Shown: piece after piece, positions 21,401 through 30,800 of the stretch
Layout: each line of letters starts with the position of its first letter
Numbering within the stretch: the stretch's first letter is position 1
DNA from: Larimichthys crocea
Taxonomy: Eukaryota; Chordata; Actinopteri; Sciaenidae
NCBI RefSeq assembly: GCF_000972845.2
Contig: NC_040013.1
Span: 4,516,642 to 4,580,641, forward strand
Direction: 5' to 3'
Length of the DNA: 64,000 nucleotides
Program-made: the position numbers and the translations under genes
The notes under the pieces: generated by a model
Seen by the model: only the letters and a program-made list of their open reading frames with translations
Told to the model about the DNA's origin: nothing
Databases searched by the model: none

Positions 21401-22775
21401 AAACGGACTTCCCCCTCTCAAATAACTGGAAAAACCTACGTTTTCACCACAGTTCCAGATCCTATCCGAATGTGGCCTAAAAATGCCTCCTCTCAGACGA
21501 GTAGAAATAAAGTTCCAAGAATACATATTTAGGTATTTATTTAACACACTTTGCGTCTGTAGATTTGAATAGCATTAGATAATTATTTAACTTATTTAAA
21601 CATAAATGTGAGCAATCACCTGGGGAGGTTTCATGGTGATATCTGTTTGTTAAAATATGAGTTTTTTTCTCATACTCTGGGCCTGAAATCTCAGACTTCA
21701 GTAGCACTTACGCTGCTTTAGTTTTTATAGTATGTGAGATCAACAGAGGTTATTTGAGTGGAAACAATCCTGACGTTGCAGTTTAACATTTACAGAGTTA
21801 CTGTTCCACCCAGTGGAAGACGTTGAGGGAACGCTTTGACTCCGGCTTGTATGCCTCGCATGCTGATCTTCACCGGCTGAAGTAAGTCGCTCGTAAAAAC
21901 GTCATCTACACCTCCCAGATTCACGTTCATGAGAATGTTTATTAATTACTTTGATTCTGTCTTCAGGTACCAGTGTTTTAAGTCAGCATGGATGTATGAA
22001 GTATTGCACTCAGGCTTCTCTTTCCCAGCCAACTATAAAAACCTGAAGACTGCCCTGCTGGTCTATGATAAGGAGGTCCAGTGGACTCTTGGAGCTATTC
22101 TTTACAGAACACGGTTTCTGCCTTTGAGGTAAGATTTTCTCTGCCGTGCCCCGTTTTTAGCCACTTTCCCACTGGAGCGTTAAGTAATGTTACCGTCTTT
22201 TATTTTTAATGTAAGCGGAGGAACGATTGGTTTAATCCTCACAGCTGTCTTTGATAACAACGCACTCTTGTTTTCATGAGTTGAAACAATGATCAGTGCT
22301 TTGGATCCCGTGGTAATGGGCGTAGCGCTAAGGCTTACAGAGACGGTGGCTTTTTACTGCATTTAGCAGCCTGAGGGAAAAGCCGAGGAATGTCACCAGT
22401 CTCAAACCGATCCTGAAAGTGAGACGGGATTCAGTCAAAGCCTCTGATGATTGACGAATTATAGATGTATGAAAATAAGTTCACGCCAGCCTTGATCAGT
22501 GCACTTGGATATGAAATTCTGCTTTTTCTGCCTCTTCCAGGGACATCCAGCAGGAAGGCCTGAAAGGAGCTCACTCTCACTGGCGGCACAGCTTCTCCTT
22601 CGTCAACAACCACTACTTATTCCTGGCTTGTTTCTTTATCGTGTTACTGTCTATCATGCTATACTTGCTGCGACTCCGCCGCATCCATCGACGCACAGCC
22701 CAGCGCTGCACCCCCTCCTCCGTACCGTGGTTGGAAGAGGGCCTCGGCTCACCCACAATCCCCATTAACCTCTAA
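6420..22775 (+). CDS. entpd4: Ectonucleoside triphosphate diphosphohydrolase 4 (Golgi/lysosomal UDPase)
   Basis: ENTPD4 hydrolyses nucleoside di- and triphosphates (UDP, GDP and others) in the Golgi/lysosome lumen. Exons: 6420-6427, 6502-6695, 18272-18477, 18565-18715, 18795-18898, 19309-19368, 19495-19649, 20239-20405, 20494-20818, 21796-21881, 21967-22128, 22541-22775, all GT-AG and in phase from exon 3 to the stop. Length is about 617 aa against 616 in human. Seen: start MGRISICAFPS, an N-terminal membrane helix (FIGLVLCLIGLLYLLL), apyrase motifs VVDCGSSGSRVFVY, LYILCTAGMRILPE, GKQEGVYAWIGINF, VLDMGGVSTQIAYE and FYGFSEFYYCTEDVL, and a C-terminal helix (FLACFFIVLLSIMLYLL). Exon 2 shifts frame in a GGGG run at 6655-6658; one extra G would give ...QLDQKENHFHR joined to HLARVTD. 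Exon 7 has two donors 24 nt apart. Synteny with slc25a37 and nkx3-1 favours entpd4 over entpd7. The span encloses the suspected false duplicate 7612-16850, which is not part of the transcript model. Confidence 0.93.
6780..7060 (-). mobile_element. tRNA-derived SINE-like fragment
   Basis: In entpd4 intron 2. The reverse complement of 6816-6826 is GGTTCAAGTCC, matching a polymerase III B box. Downstream are the words gaggtgccttgagcaagcaccgat and gctggctgcccgtcactcc, seen in many teleost SINE-like repeats. No clear A box or tail was found. Confidence 0.4.
7215..7326 (-). mobile_element. 3' end of a CR1/L2-like LINE (antisense), left part
   Basis: The words cagaatcagaaatactttat and taatccccgcagggaaattg are a standard antisense 3' end of teleost LINEs. 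The stretch tttaacactatacacctataag near its right edge recurs at about 17567-17590, where the same LINE appears to continue. It was therefore probably one element, later split by the L1-like insertion. Confidence 0.6.
7327..7601 (-). mobile_element. L1/Tx1-like LINE 3' tail (antisense), nested in the L2-like LINE
   Basis: It begins with a poly-T and ttttttattgaattttcaaac (an antisense polyA tail and 3' UTR) and runs into the assembly gap at 7602. The matching ORF2 end lies at 16850-17545, across the gap and the suspected false duplicate. The word atatcc flanks both outer edges (left about 7325, right about 17553) and could be part of the target-site duplication. Confidence 0.5.
7602..7611. 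other. Assembly gap (10 N)
   Basis: A run of ten N. The sequence resumes at 7612 with a near copy of 18002 onwards. Confidence 1.
7859..12238 (+). pseudogene. entpd4: Frameshifted second copy of entpd4 exons 3-12
   Basis: All ten 3' coding exons are present, starting at 7859 (ACACTTGGCAAGG after tccaacag) and ending with the ctctaa stop near 12238, but nearly every exon carries indels. In the first apyrase motif, ggcagcagtggctcc has lost a T (ggcagcagggctcc), and tactgctggcc has become tacttggcc. In the fourth exon, agtgactatatctatccgctg has become aggacatatctatcgctg. In the ninth, ccagccgttcctc has become ccagcttcctc and aacgagaccc has become aacggaccc. Introns show the same indel rate. Exons 1-2 are not repeated. 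I read this as sequencing error in a misplaced contig; a true decayed tandem duplicate is the alternative. Confidence 0.75.
16590..16850 (+). pseudogene. slc25a37: Truncated second copy of the slc25a37 promoter and first codons
   Basis: It matches 27620-27858, including attggtcacctc, cctagagccgccgacgtc, tcactgagcggctg and the start-codon context gcatggaggc, with many small indels. It stops after about nine bases of the coding sequence, where LINE sequence begins. It is the right edge of the suspected false duplicate. Confidence 0.75.
16850..17552 (-). mobile_element. L1/Tx1-like LINE, ORF2 C-terminal part (antisense)
   Basis: The minus strand from about 17107 encodes ...ARRLIPLQWKSPTPPTCQMW, then a DIFYFINMEKICCTLRG segment and FRRTWGPFFEYANKL. 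This is the C-terminal pattern of L1/Tx1-like ORF2 (ARR.I...WK...PPT...W...I....LE..... ..F...W.PF..Y). Further upstream on that strand are CDRCRQYLATHFHMFCACPS and FWLEIFNTISQVTS. The frame is interrupted. It is probably the other half of the L1-like insertion whose 3' tail is at 7327-7601. Confidence 0.65.
17553..18262 (-). mobile_element. CR1/L2-like LINE, ORF2 C-terminal part (antisense), abutting entpd4 exon 3
   Basis: The reverse complement of about 17760-18250 encodes, with breaks, the LINE tail pattern YFGVYLTNKLDWNKNTEAVY, RRLRSFNICGTMLRMIYESV, VASAIFFAVVC, RKAGDVVGVQMDSLTVVEER and RHKKSFLPVSISLYNSFLK. It lies in entpd4 intron 2 and ends only about 10 bases before the acceptor of exon 3, so the LINE edge supplies part of the polypyrimidine tract (attccttttcttatccgacag). 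Confidence 0.7.
19010..19200 (-). mobile_element. tRNA-like SINE fragment in entpd4 intron 5
   Basis: The words ggagcaaattggggttcact, atcttgcctataacacttaa and catgcagactggaggagccg, then gctctacctcctgagccgcag, match a very common antisense tRNA-like repeat of teleosts (B-box region at ccgggaatcagatca, degenerate). The same piece with indels appears at about 8570-8770 in the second copy. Confidence 0.5.
21590..21745 (+). repeat. Dispersed repeat, copy in entpd4 intron 9
   Basis: The words caatcacctggggaggtttc, atggtgatatctgtttgtta and ctcatactctgggcctgaaa recur in diverged form at 36895-37060 and, more weakly, at 37240-37335. It is therefore an interspersed repeat, not intron-specific sequence. 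The copy at 11055-11200 belongs to the false duplicate. Confidence 0.6.
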
Positions 22776-23785
22776 ATTTCGTAGAGCGTAAAGTCTGGAC
22801 AGCATGTGTGACTTTGGAAAGCCAATCTTCACTCCCTTTTTTTTCCCTCTCTGATGTTTGTTCAGTGAGCTTTTTGAAGGCTGCTCTCTACCATGAGTTG
22901 AGATGGTCGCAAGAATTGTATAAATGAGAACGATTATGAAGTGAGTCCTCAGGCTTACCTGAGCCCATGAAAATGTTTTTATTTAATATCGAAATGAGTG
23001 CAGATTTCATGTTCTTGCCTGCCACTCCATTTTCCAAATCAAATGGCAACCGCCTCCAGGTGTCTTTTTTTAATTTTATTTCTTTCAAAAAATTAAAACA
23101 ACGGTACTCTGCTTGCTCGCTAATCTTCCTCACCCAAGGAAATATGTTTTCACAGGTTCTACGACAATACGGCCGTGAAAACGTATTGGGCGTCTGCCTT
23201 TCTTTATGCCTTTTCATATGCGTATCTTTTTTTGTTTTTATAGTTAAATGGTACAAGCACTATCCATTTCTACAGGAACCTCAAATGCAATACGATTTAT
23301 AATTAGTGGAAGGAGCACTTTGGAATGCATTTGAAATGCTTTTCCCAGCTGGATATGTATTTTATTTTATTTGTGTGTGTGTGTGCGTGTGTGTGTGTGT
23401 GTCTTTCCCAAATTGTTCTGCCTCAACATGACAAGTAGCTGTTTAATGGCTATACTAGTGCAATATATGTCTTGTCACTGTTGGGTGTGGAGGAAACACT
23501 CCAGAACACATTTGCTCTTTTGTCGAGAGTATCAATCTCTCTTGAAGCCCTGCTGAAGACCTTGTGTTGGATCATCCGACTTTAAGTCGGATACCGTTGC
23601 ATATATATTTACGTTGGGCTTCATTTTCAGAAGCCGTCATATCACTGCTGTGAGGGGATTGTACATGAGAGCACATGCCCCGTTTATTTATATGAAAATG
23701 GTCTAGTGAAATGTTTGCACAGATTAATTCGAAAATAAATGTTGTCACATTGCATTTCAGTAATAAAGGTTTTATGGTATACTTG
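22776..23785 (+). other. entpd4: entpd4 3' untranslated region
   Basis: About 1 kb follows the stop, with a (TG)n run at about 23372-23402. The polyadenylation signal AATAAA is at 23762-23767, followed by a T/GT-rich stretch (ggttttatggtatacttgtc). In the duplicate copy one A of this signal is missing. Confidence 0.6.
23762..23767 (+). terminator. entpd4: entpd4 polyadenylation signal AATAAA
   Basis: A canonical hexamer about 990 bases after the stop codon, followed by a GT-rich element. Confidence 0.55.
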
Positions 23786-23789
23786 TCTG

Positions 23790-25780
23790 GCTGTTTATTT
23801 CCTGAGGACGAGATCAGACTAAACAAACGGTGTCAGCTGAATTTCTGTTTAAATAAATGTTTAATGTAAACACCGACCTCGCCGTCGCTAAAAAGGAAAG
23901 ATTTAACCCAAGTTGACTAAAGATTTTGGTGGATTTGAGTTTAAGCCGTAGATTTTGAGTGCTGCACGAGAGGATCACACCAGTGTAATCTGCGTGCAGC
24001 AGCTAATTATGATCATACAGCTCAGCACAGGTGCTGTAAACAGTTTAGTGTTCGCTGTGCAGAGACATCCTGAGTGAAAAACCACGGCCTGTCTTTGTTT
24101 TCACTTGCAGATGTGACCCTAGGCAAGTCTGCTGGTAATGGAAATAAGACCAATGAGATGGTATTTTAAACTTCAAAACATGTGAGGGTCATGAATTTAG
24201 ATGAGGGAATTTCTTCCTCAAGGCTCCTCACACTATTCAGCTTTTCCAAAACAGTGGAAAAAATTGTCTGCTTGCGTATGAAAGATGGAGAGCTATGTGA
24301 AAAATAGTGATCAAGGGGTCAATTGTCCAGCTCTATGTGAGAGAACTGTTAATACTTGATGTCCTCTGCATGTGGGACACATTAGACCCTCCTGTGTGGT
24401 CTGCACTAGCTACTATTATGACAACTTGCACAATAAAAGAGCTTTCTATCGATCATAATTCATGTTATTGCACTTAGATATGAAGATATTTTTATTGCAA
24501 ACATGTTCATGCCTCTCCACCTTTAAACGCTGGGAATAGTTGCAGACTTACAGCTCTGACTGTGGTTTCCCTTCTGAACAAGTGAAGACCAGCTGCAACA
24601 GTTTGAACTGAAGTGGCTCTATAAGTTGTTAGACTGCTATAACGCTGAGTCACGCATATGTTGCATTGCTTCAGTGACACTGCAGTGTTCTCTGCATGTA
24701 GAGCTTATGTTACGGCCCATGTTGAGTGACACAGAATAGCTAATTGATCAAGTCTAAACTCGTTTAATACTGTGTTTCTTCTTAAATACAATAAGACTTA
24801 GAGATTATATATTTAAGCATCAGATCATCAGGAAACAAATGTTGGATTCAGTGGATGGACATAGAAACCATTTAATCTTAAGTATGCTCAGTCGAATCAG
24901 ATGAGACCCGAAACACAAACTGGCATCGAGTTGGTTATCAAGGTGAAATTTAAACTTCAGCCTGCAACAAGAGACGGGATGACACAGCCAAAAAAACACA
25001 AACAAATGATTAATTATTGAGAATAAGAGATGCAGTGAGAAAGGAATGTGTAGGCATTCATTTAGCCTCTTAAGATAATTGGTCTCTAACAAGCTCCTGG
25101 AACTAATTTCATTGGATAAGTGGTTCATCTGAACCTGTAAGATAGCATCGTCTCATGTACATGTCTGAAGCTGTGATCACAGTGCCATACCTGATGTGAA
25201 GCAGGTATGTTCAAATTTAAGAGGGTTACAGGTCAGAGGGTGACGTGAGGTTTTAGCATAAGCTCATTTTATTTTTAAAAAACTTCTTTAAATCTACTCT
25301 GATGTAATTAGTCTCTAGTCTACAGTAGCAGTTTAATGTTTTTCCATTGATTTCAAACTTAATATGGTTGTTCATTGCTCAAAACTAAAGATTAGAAGCA
25401 AAATACTATACCTGTAGAGAACATATATAACACTATGTCTTTGAAATATGTCCAGAGTCTAGACAAAGAAATAAACAACAAAACAATTATTTAAAAGTAT
25501 AAAATGTGTCCTGTCTGTTTCTATTGATCCCACCGGTGGAAAGCAACTCATAACACTGACTTAATTAACACATCTTTGCTATTGCACTTCAGTATTTAAG
25601 CTTTTGCAACTTTATATACAGATCTACATTTCAAGAGGGAATGTTGTCTTTGCTTCACACATGTGTTGCACAGCTAGTTATTAGGTACTTACTTGAGATT
25701 TGCATATAATCAGTTAATAGAATATGATGCATTGCTCTTGACCAGCTAATCAGACATTATATAAACTACCAACTGCAACA
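23790..25780. other. Spacer between entpd4 and slc25a37, no gene seen
   Basis: AT-rich sequence with short broken frames only. It is duplicated with indels at about 13230-15175. Confidence 0.6.
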
Positions 25781-25963
25781 TTAAAGGTCCAGTGTGTAAC
25801 ATGTAACAACTATGTTTTCATGATTGTATAATCACCTGAAAATAATAATCTTTTTGTTTTTGTTACTTTAAAATTGTTTTATATCCACAGAGGGAGCGGG
25901 CCCTTTTCCATGGAGTCATGGCAGTAGCCCAGAACAGACAAACTACACTCTGGACCTTTGAAT
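25781..25963 (+). mobile_element. Short MITE-like element with TTAAAGGTCCAGTGTGT termini
   Basis: The left end is ttaaaggtccagtgtgtaac (25781-25800) and the right end is tacactctggacctttgaa, its imperfect inverted copy. The inside carries ttttcatgattgtataatcacctg and ctccacagagggagcggg-like words, seen in a very abundant teleost non-autonomous repeat. Total length is about 183 bp. A fragment of the same family lies at 46259. Confidence 0.65.
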
Positions 25964-26159
25964 AAATGATTACATATGTACTTTGTACATTTTATGTAAC
26001 ATTTTTGAATTCTTTCTTGAGTAAAACTTTTTATAGCATTGGTATAATGACACTATAAACAGACAGACTGGACCTTTAAATAAAATCTTACATGTTAATG
26101 CATCAATAATGATTCGTTGGAAGCATATAAGTACTTCTAATACAATACTTTTGCACTCT

Positions 26160-26400
26160 TTCTTTCTTTTTTTTAATAAACAATATCTTTATTGAACATT
26201 TTTTTACTTTTAACAAACAAAACAAGCTCAGGACATAGAAAGGTCTATCTCAGGTCAATTACACAAACTTACTGTGCAGTCTAGGACATTGTACGGTAAA
26301 ATGCAAACCCATTAGAGACAGCATCTACAGCCCATATTTCTGAATAGTGCAGCATCACTAACACTCAGACAAGTTACAGTCCGTATAAGCCCATGAGTCA
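26160..26400 (-). mobile_element. LINE 3'-tail-like sequence (antisense)
   Basis: It starts with poly-T followed by caatatctttattgaacatt and acaaacaaaacaa, as in antisense L1-type 3' ends (compare 7330 and 50950). No ORF remains. Confidence 0.4.
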
Positions 26401-26419
26401 GTTATGTATTCATACAATG

Positions 26420-27500
26420 TGAATGTGTAATCCACCAAAATATGCACTCTTTCTTAAGTAAAACTTTTTTTTGTATAGTATTATTATGTAGTATTATACT
26501 GTACCCTGACAGAAGCATGTTCACCGGGAAGAAAAAACACAAGTTCCTTGTTCCTTGTTAAAAGCCTCTCTACACTATCAATGCCAGCCAGATAAGGAGA
26601 AATTAAAGACACACTGGACCTTTAAATAAATCAATAATGATTTTTGGTACTTTTAATACAATAGTTTGCACTATTTCTTTAGAAAAGCCTTTTATATAGT
26701 ATTAGTTTGTAGCATTATACTGTATTTTTATACTGCACCCTGACAGAAGCATGTTCACCGCGAAGAACAAACACAAGTTGGAGATATCTCCTTTCTCTAG
26801 AGTATCAACGCCTGCCAGATAAGGAGAAATTAAAGACACACTGGACCTTTAAACAAATCAATAATGATTTTTGGTACTTTTAATACAATAGATTGCACTA
26901 TTTCTCAAGGAAAACCTTTTATATAGTATTAGTTTGTAGCATTATACTATATTTCTTATACTGCACCCTGACAGAGGCATGTTCACCACGAAGAAAAACC
27001 ACAAGTTGGAGATATCTTCTTGTTAAAAGTCTCTCTACAGTATCAACGCCTCCTGGATAAAGAGGAATTAAAGACACACTGCACCTTTAAATAAATCAAT
27101 AATGATTTTTGGTACTTTTAATACAATAGTTTGCACTATTTCTTTAGGAAAACCTTTTATATAGTATTAGTTTGAAGCATTATACTGTAGTTTTATACTG
27201 TACCCTGAGAAAAGCATGTTCACCACGAAGAAAAAACACAAGTTGGAGATATCTCCTTTCTCTAGAGTATCTAGATAAAGAGGAATTAAAGACACACTGG
27301 ACCTTTAAATAAATCAAAAATGATTTTTGGTACTTTTGGTATAATAGTTTGCACTATTTCTTTAGGAAAACCTTTTATATAGTATTAGTTTGTAGTATTA
27401 GTTTGTATTTTTATACTGCACCCTGACAGAGTTGGAGATATCTCCTTGTTAAAGGTTTCTCCACAGTATCAATTAACAGATGCTCCCTGATAAAGGAGAC
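26420..27500 (+). repeat. About 230-bp tandem array upstream of slc25a37
   Basis: Four to five head-to-tail units. The word atgttcacc starts at 26517, 26751, 26979 and 27216 (spacing 234, 228, 237), and ctggaccttt starts at 26614, 26841, 27079 (ctgcac) and 27297. Units contain tttttggtacttttaataca, accttttatatagtattag, gttggagatatctcc and gagaaattaaagacacac. WGATAA motifs occur at 26590, 26817, 27273 and 27488, plus one on the opposite strand at 27510; the third unit has ggataa. The array ends about 350 bases before the mitoferrin start codon. Confidence 0.85.
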
Positions 27501-27599
27501 CAAACCTGTTTATCTATTGAAGCAGCACTTTTTTTTTTTTTTTTTTTTTGTTTGACCCATTCAAAAAAAAAAACAGGGCTGGGTGAAATGTCAGAGTTA

Positions 27600-27849
27600 T
27601 CCCCAAAACACAAACTTCTCATTGGTCACCTCAAACCCTAAGGCCCGCCCCTATTTGTGCGTATCTTCAAAACGATTGGCCTAGAGCCGCCGACGTCACG
27701 CGTCTGTCGCGCTGTAACTCCAGTGGAAGTGAGCTGTTGTGGTTGTCCACGCCGCCGCCGACACCTCACTGAGCGGCTGTTGTTCCCCCTCCACAGCGCG
27801 CTGAGGACCAGGGTGGTGGAGGTGGTGGAGGTGGCGGAGCTCACCACGC
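27600..27849 (+). promoter_or_regulatory. slc25a37: slc25a37 promoter and 5' UTR
   Basis: A GC-rich block immediately precedes the start codon. It holds two inverted CCAAT boxes (cattggtc near 27620, gattggcc near 27671), a GC box (gcccgcccc near 27645) and a CRE-like cgacgtcac near 27689. No TATA box at a usual distance. The start site cannot be fixed. Confidence 0.55.
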
Positions 27850-30800
27850 ATGGAGGCGGTGGCAGCAACGCGTGACATGTCGCAGACTCAAAGCAAAGAC
27901 GAGGATGAAGGGTCGGACGGGGACTACGAGAGCTTGCCACCTCATGTCTCTGTGGCGACCCACATGACAGCCGGAGCCGTGGCTGGCATCCTGGAGCACA
28001 CGGTGATGTACCCCGTGGACTCTGTCAAGGTAACACACACACACACACACACACGAGGCCAGGTAACACACTTTGTTCCAGCTACAAGCCGCACACACAC
28101 CTGACCGTGCAGGCAGCCTGCTGCGGGAAGCTAACGGGCGTTAGCCTCGGTGTTGTAGCTCGATAAGCTGCAAAAAAACAAAAACAAACTATTAGAAAAC
28201 AGGCTGAGAATAAAAACACATGAGCTGCATGTGAGATAAACCGAGCAGCACACAGTCTGACCTCCTGTTCTCCTGCTAACACAGCAGAGGTTACCGAGTC
28301 TCTAACCTTTCATTCACAAGGTTAAAGTTTTACACTCTCCTGTTAATAAGTGAAGGTTGACTGTCAAGACATGATCTGACAACTGTGTCCACTCATAGAG
28401 CCAAACACCATTCAACAAAGCTGGTCTCTGTTACTTTTAATTGATTTAATAGTTGATTTTTTAAGTAGCAGCATGCAAGAATACATTAGAATTAACCTAT
28501 AACGCAGTAAACACATGTTAAAATTGACCTGAGATAGACCTAAATTTAAATATGTGCAGAGAAATTAAACATTTGCACATGATTAATTTATGTATAGTGG
28601 AAATAAACATGTAAAAAAAAAAAAGAAATGTGCAGGGGGAATTAAACATTTGCAAACATTTGCAGATGATTTAAATGTGTACAGAGGAATTAAAAATGCA
28701 AAAAAATAATAAAAAAAATGTGCAGGGGAATTAAACATTTGCATAGAAAATAAATATATAACTGTTAAGAAGTTAACCCGTGCTAAACATCTTTACAAAG
28801 ACAAAAAAGTTAGAAAGTGACCGTAGAAATAACAATGTTTTATAGAAATAGAAAGGACTATTATTAATAGTTTATTATTGCATAAAAATGTCCAAGATTA
28901 CAAGATTAATTCAACAATATGTCCATTCGTAATTATTCTATTTATAAGTTTTAACATCTGACTGATACAAACAGGAGCGAGCGGTCAAAATAAATATATA
29001 ACTGTGTTAAGAAGTTAACCCGTGCTAAACATCTTTACAAAGACAAAAAAGTTAGAAAGTGACCGTAGAAATAACAATGTTTTATAGAAATAGAAAGGAC
29101 TATTATTAATAGTTTATTATTGCATAAAAATGTCCAAGATTACAAGATTAATTCAACAATATGTCCATTTGTAATTATTCTATTTATAAGTTTTAACATC
29201 TGACTGATACAAATAGGAGCGAGCGGTCAAAATAAATATATAACTGTGTTAAGAAGTTAACCCGTGCTAAACATCTTTACAAAGACAAAAAAGTAGAAAG
29301 TGACCGTAGAAATAACAATGTTTTATATAAATATGAGAAAGAACTACATTACATACATGCATACTATTATTAATAGTTTACTATTGCATAAAAATGTCCA
29401 AGATTACAAGATTAATTCAACAATATGTCCATTCGTAATTATTCTATTCATAAGTTTTAACATCTGACTGATACAAACAGGAGCGAGCGGTCAAAATAAA
29501 TGTAGTGTACGTGAACCGGAGTCAAATTCCCCGTGTGTACACACACCTCTGATATTCTGCAGGTTTATCACTTCTGTTACGTCTCTTACGGCCACAAAGC
29601 TGACATGTCCAGCAGCAAATGCAGGTCACTTCCCAAGCGTATTTCCTCCAAGCCTTTTCACTTTTTTTTTTATTTGTTTAACGTGAAAAGAAAAGGCTCA
29701 AGTTACGGAGGTGATGCTCTGGAGTCGGCACAGTGGCTGTCACTGAGGTACACAGACTGATGATTGTAGATTTGTAGGGGCCAGCTTTGGTAATACAAAC
29801 CCTCAGCAGGGATCACGAGTTCATAAATAGAGAAAAAACTCAGAAAAATCAAATGAGTGCCATCTTGAAGTTAAATTCTCTGCTGAGTAATTAATGGCTA
29901 TAAGTCTGTAAACTGTTTGATTGTGAACTTTGGCCCCCCGCAATCCTCGTCTTCTGCTCGCCCCATTGTTTCCTAACAATGTTGTTTTGTTCTGATAATT
30001 TGGCTCGCTGCTCTACCCTAATGATAATCTTGATGTGGTCATTAATTTCCTCTTTGCTTCAGTGTCATAGCCTTTGACGTCTTTCCAGATTTAACCTTTT
30101 TTTGAGCTTTTATTACACAAACTCCGCTGTCGCTATTTCCTCTTGGAAGTTTTCGCAAGCACCTTCCAGCTGTAGATGTGGCACTCATTCAGAGCGATCA
30201 GTGCGGTCTGGAGGTGACAAATAACCTGTTTTGAAACTTCAGTAACGTAAACTGATGAAAGAACCACTCATAGTTCATATTTTATTCTTTTTATTTGGAC
30301 ACACACAGTGTACAGTACAGGTAACGTCACATCTAAGAGCTTGAGTTGATTATTTTTAATATTTCAAGCCACATTTCCAGACACTCCCCATCCACTACAT
30401 GACTCTGGCATCTTTCTAATGTACGGTTTATGCAGCAGCTCTAACTTCTATCTCTGTGGCAGTTAACTAATCAACGCAGCAGAAGAACAATTATTTACAC
30501 ACACCCTTCGCTGCTTGGGACTGATTCCAAATGTGCATGACACTGATAAGATCCCCCTCCTAGCCTTAACCGGGGCTACTCCCCGAGCTGTGTCTGTTCT
30601 TGGCAGGGATAAACATACAGTATGTTGATTAGGTTTATTAGATTGTCAATGCATGTGAAATTCAAAATAAATACACCTTAAGTCTTATTTAAATACAGCT
30701 TGTCCTTCTTTATTACCGTCATCAGACAGCCCTTTTTCACAGGGAAGTGAAGCTGTTACTATGCTCTCTTCAGAGCCGCCGAACCGGATTCCTTTGACAA

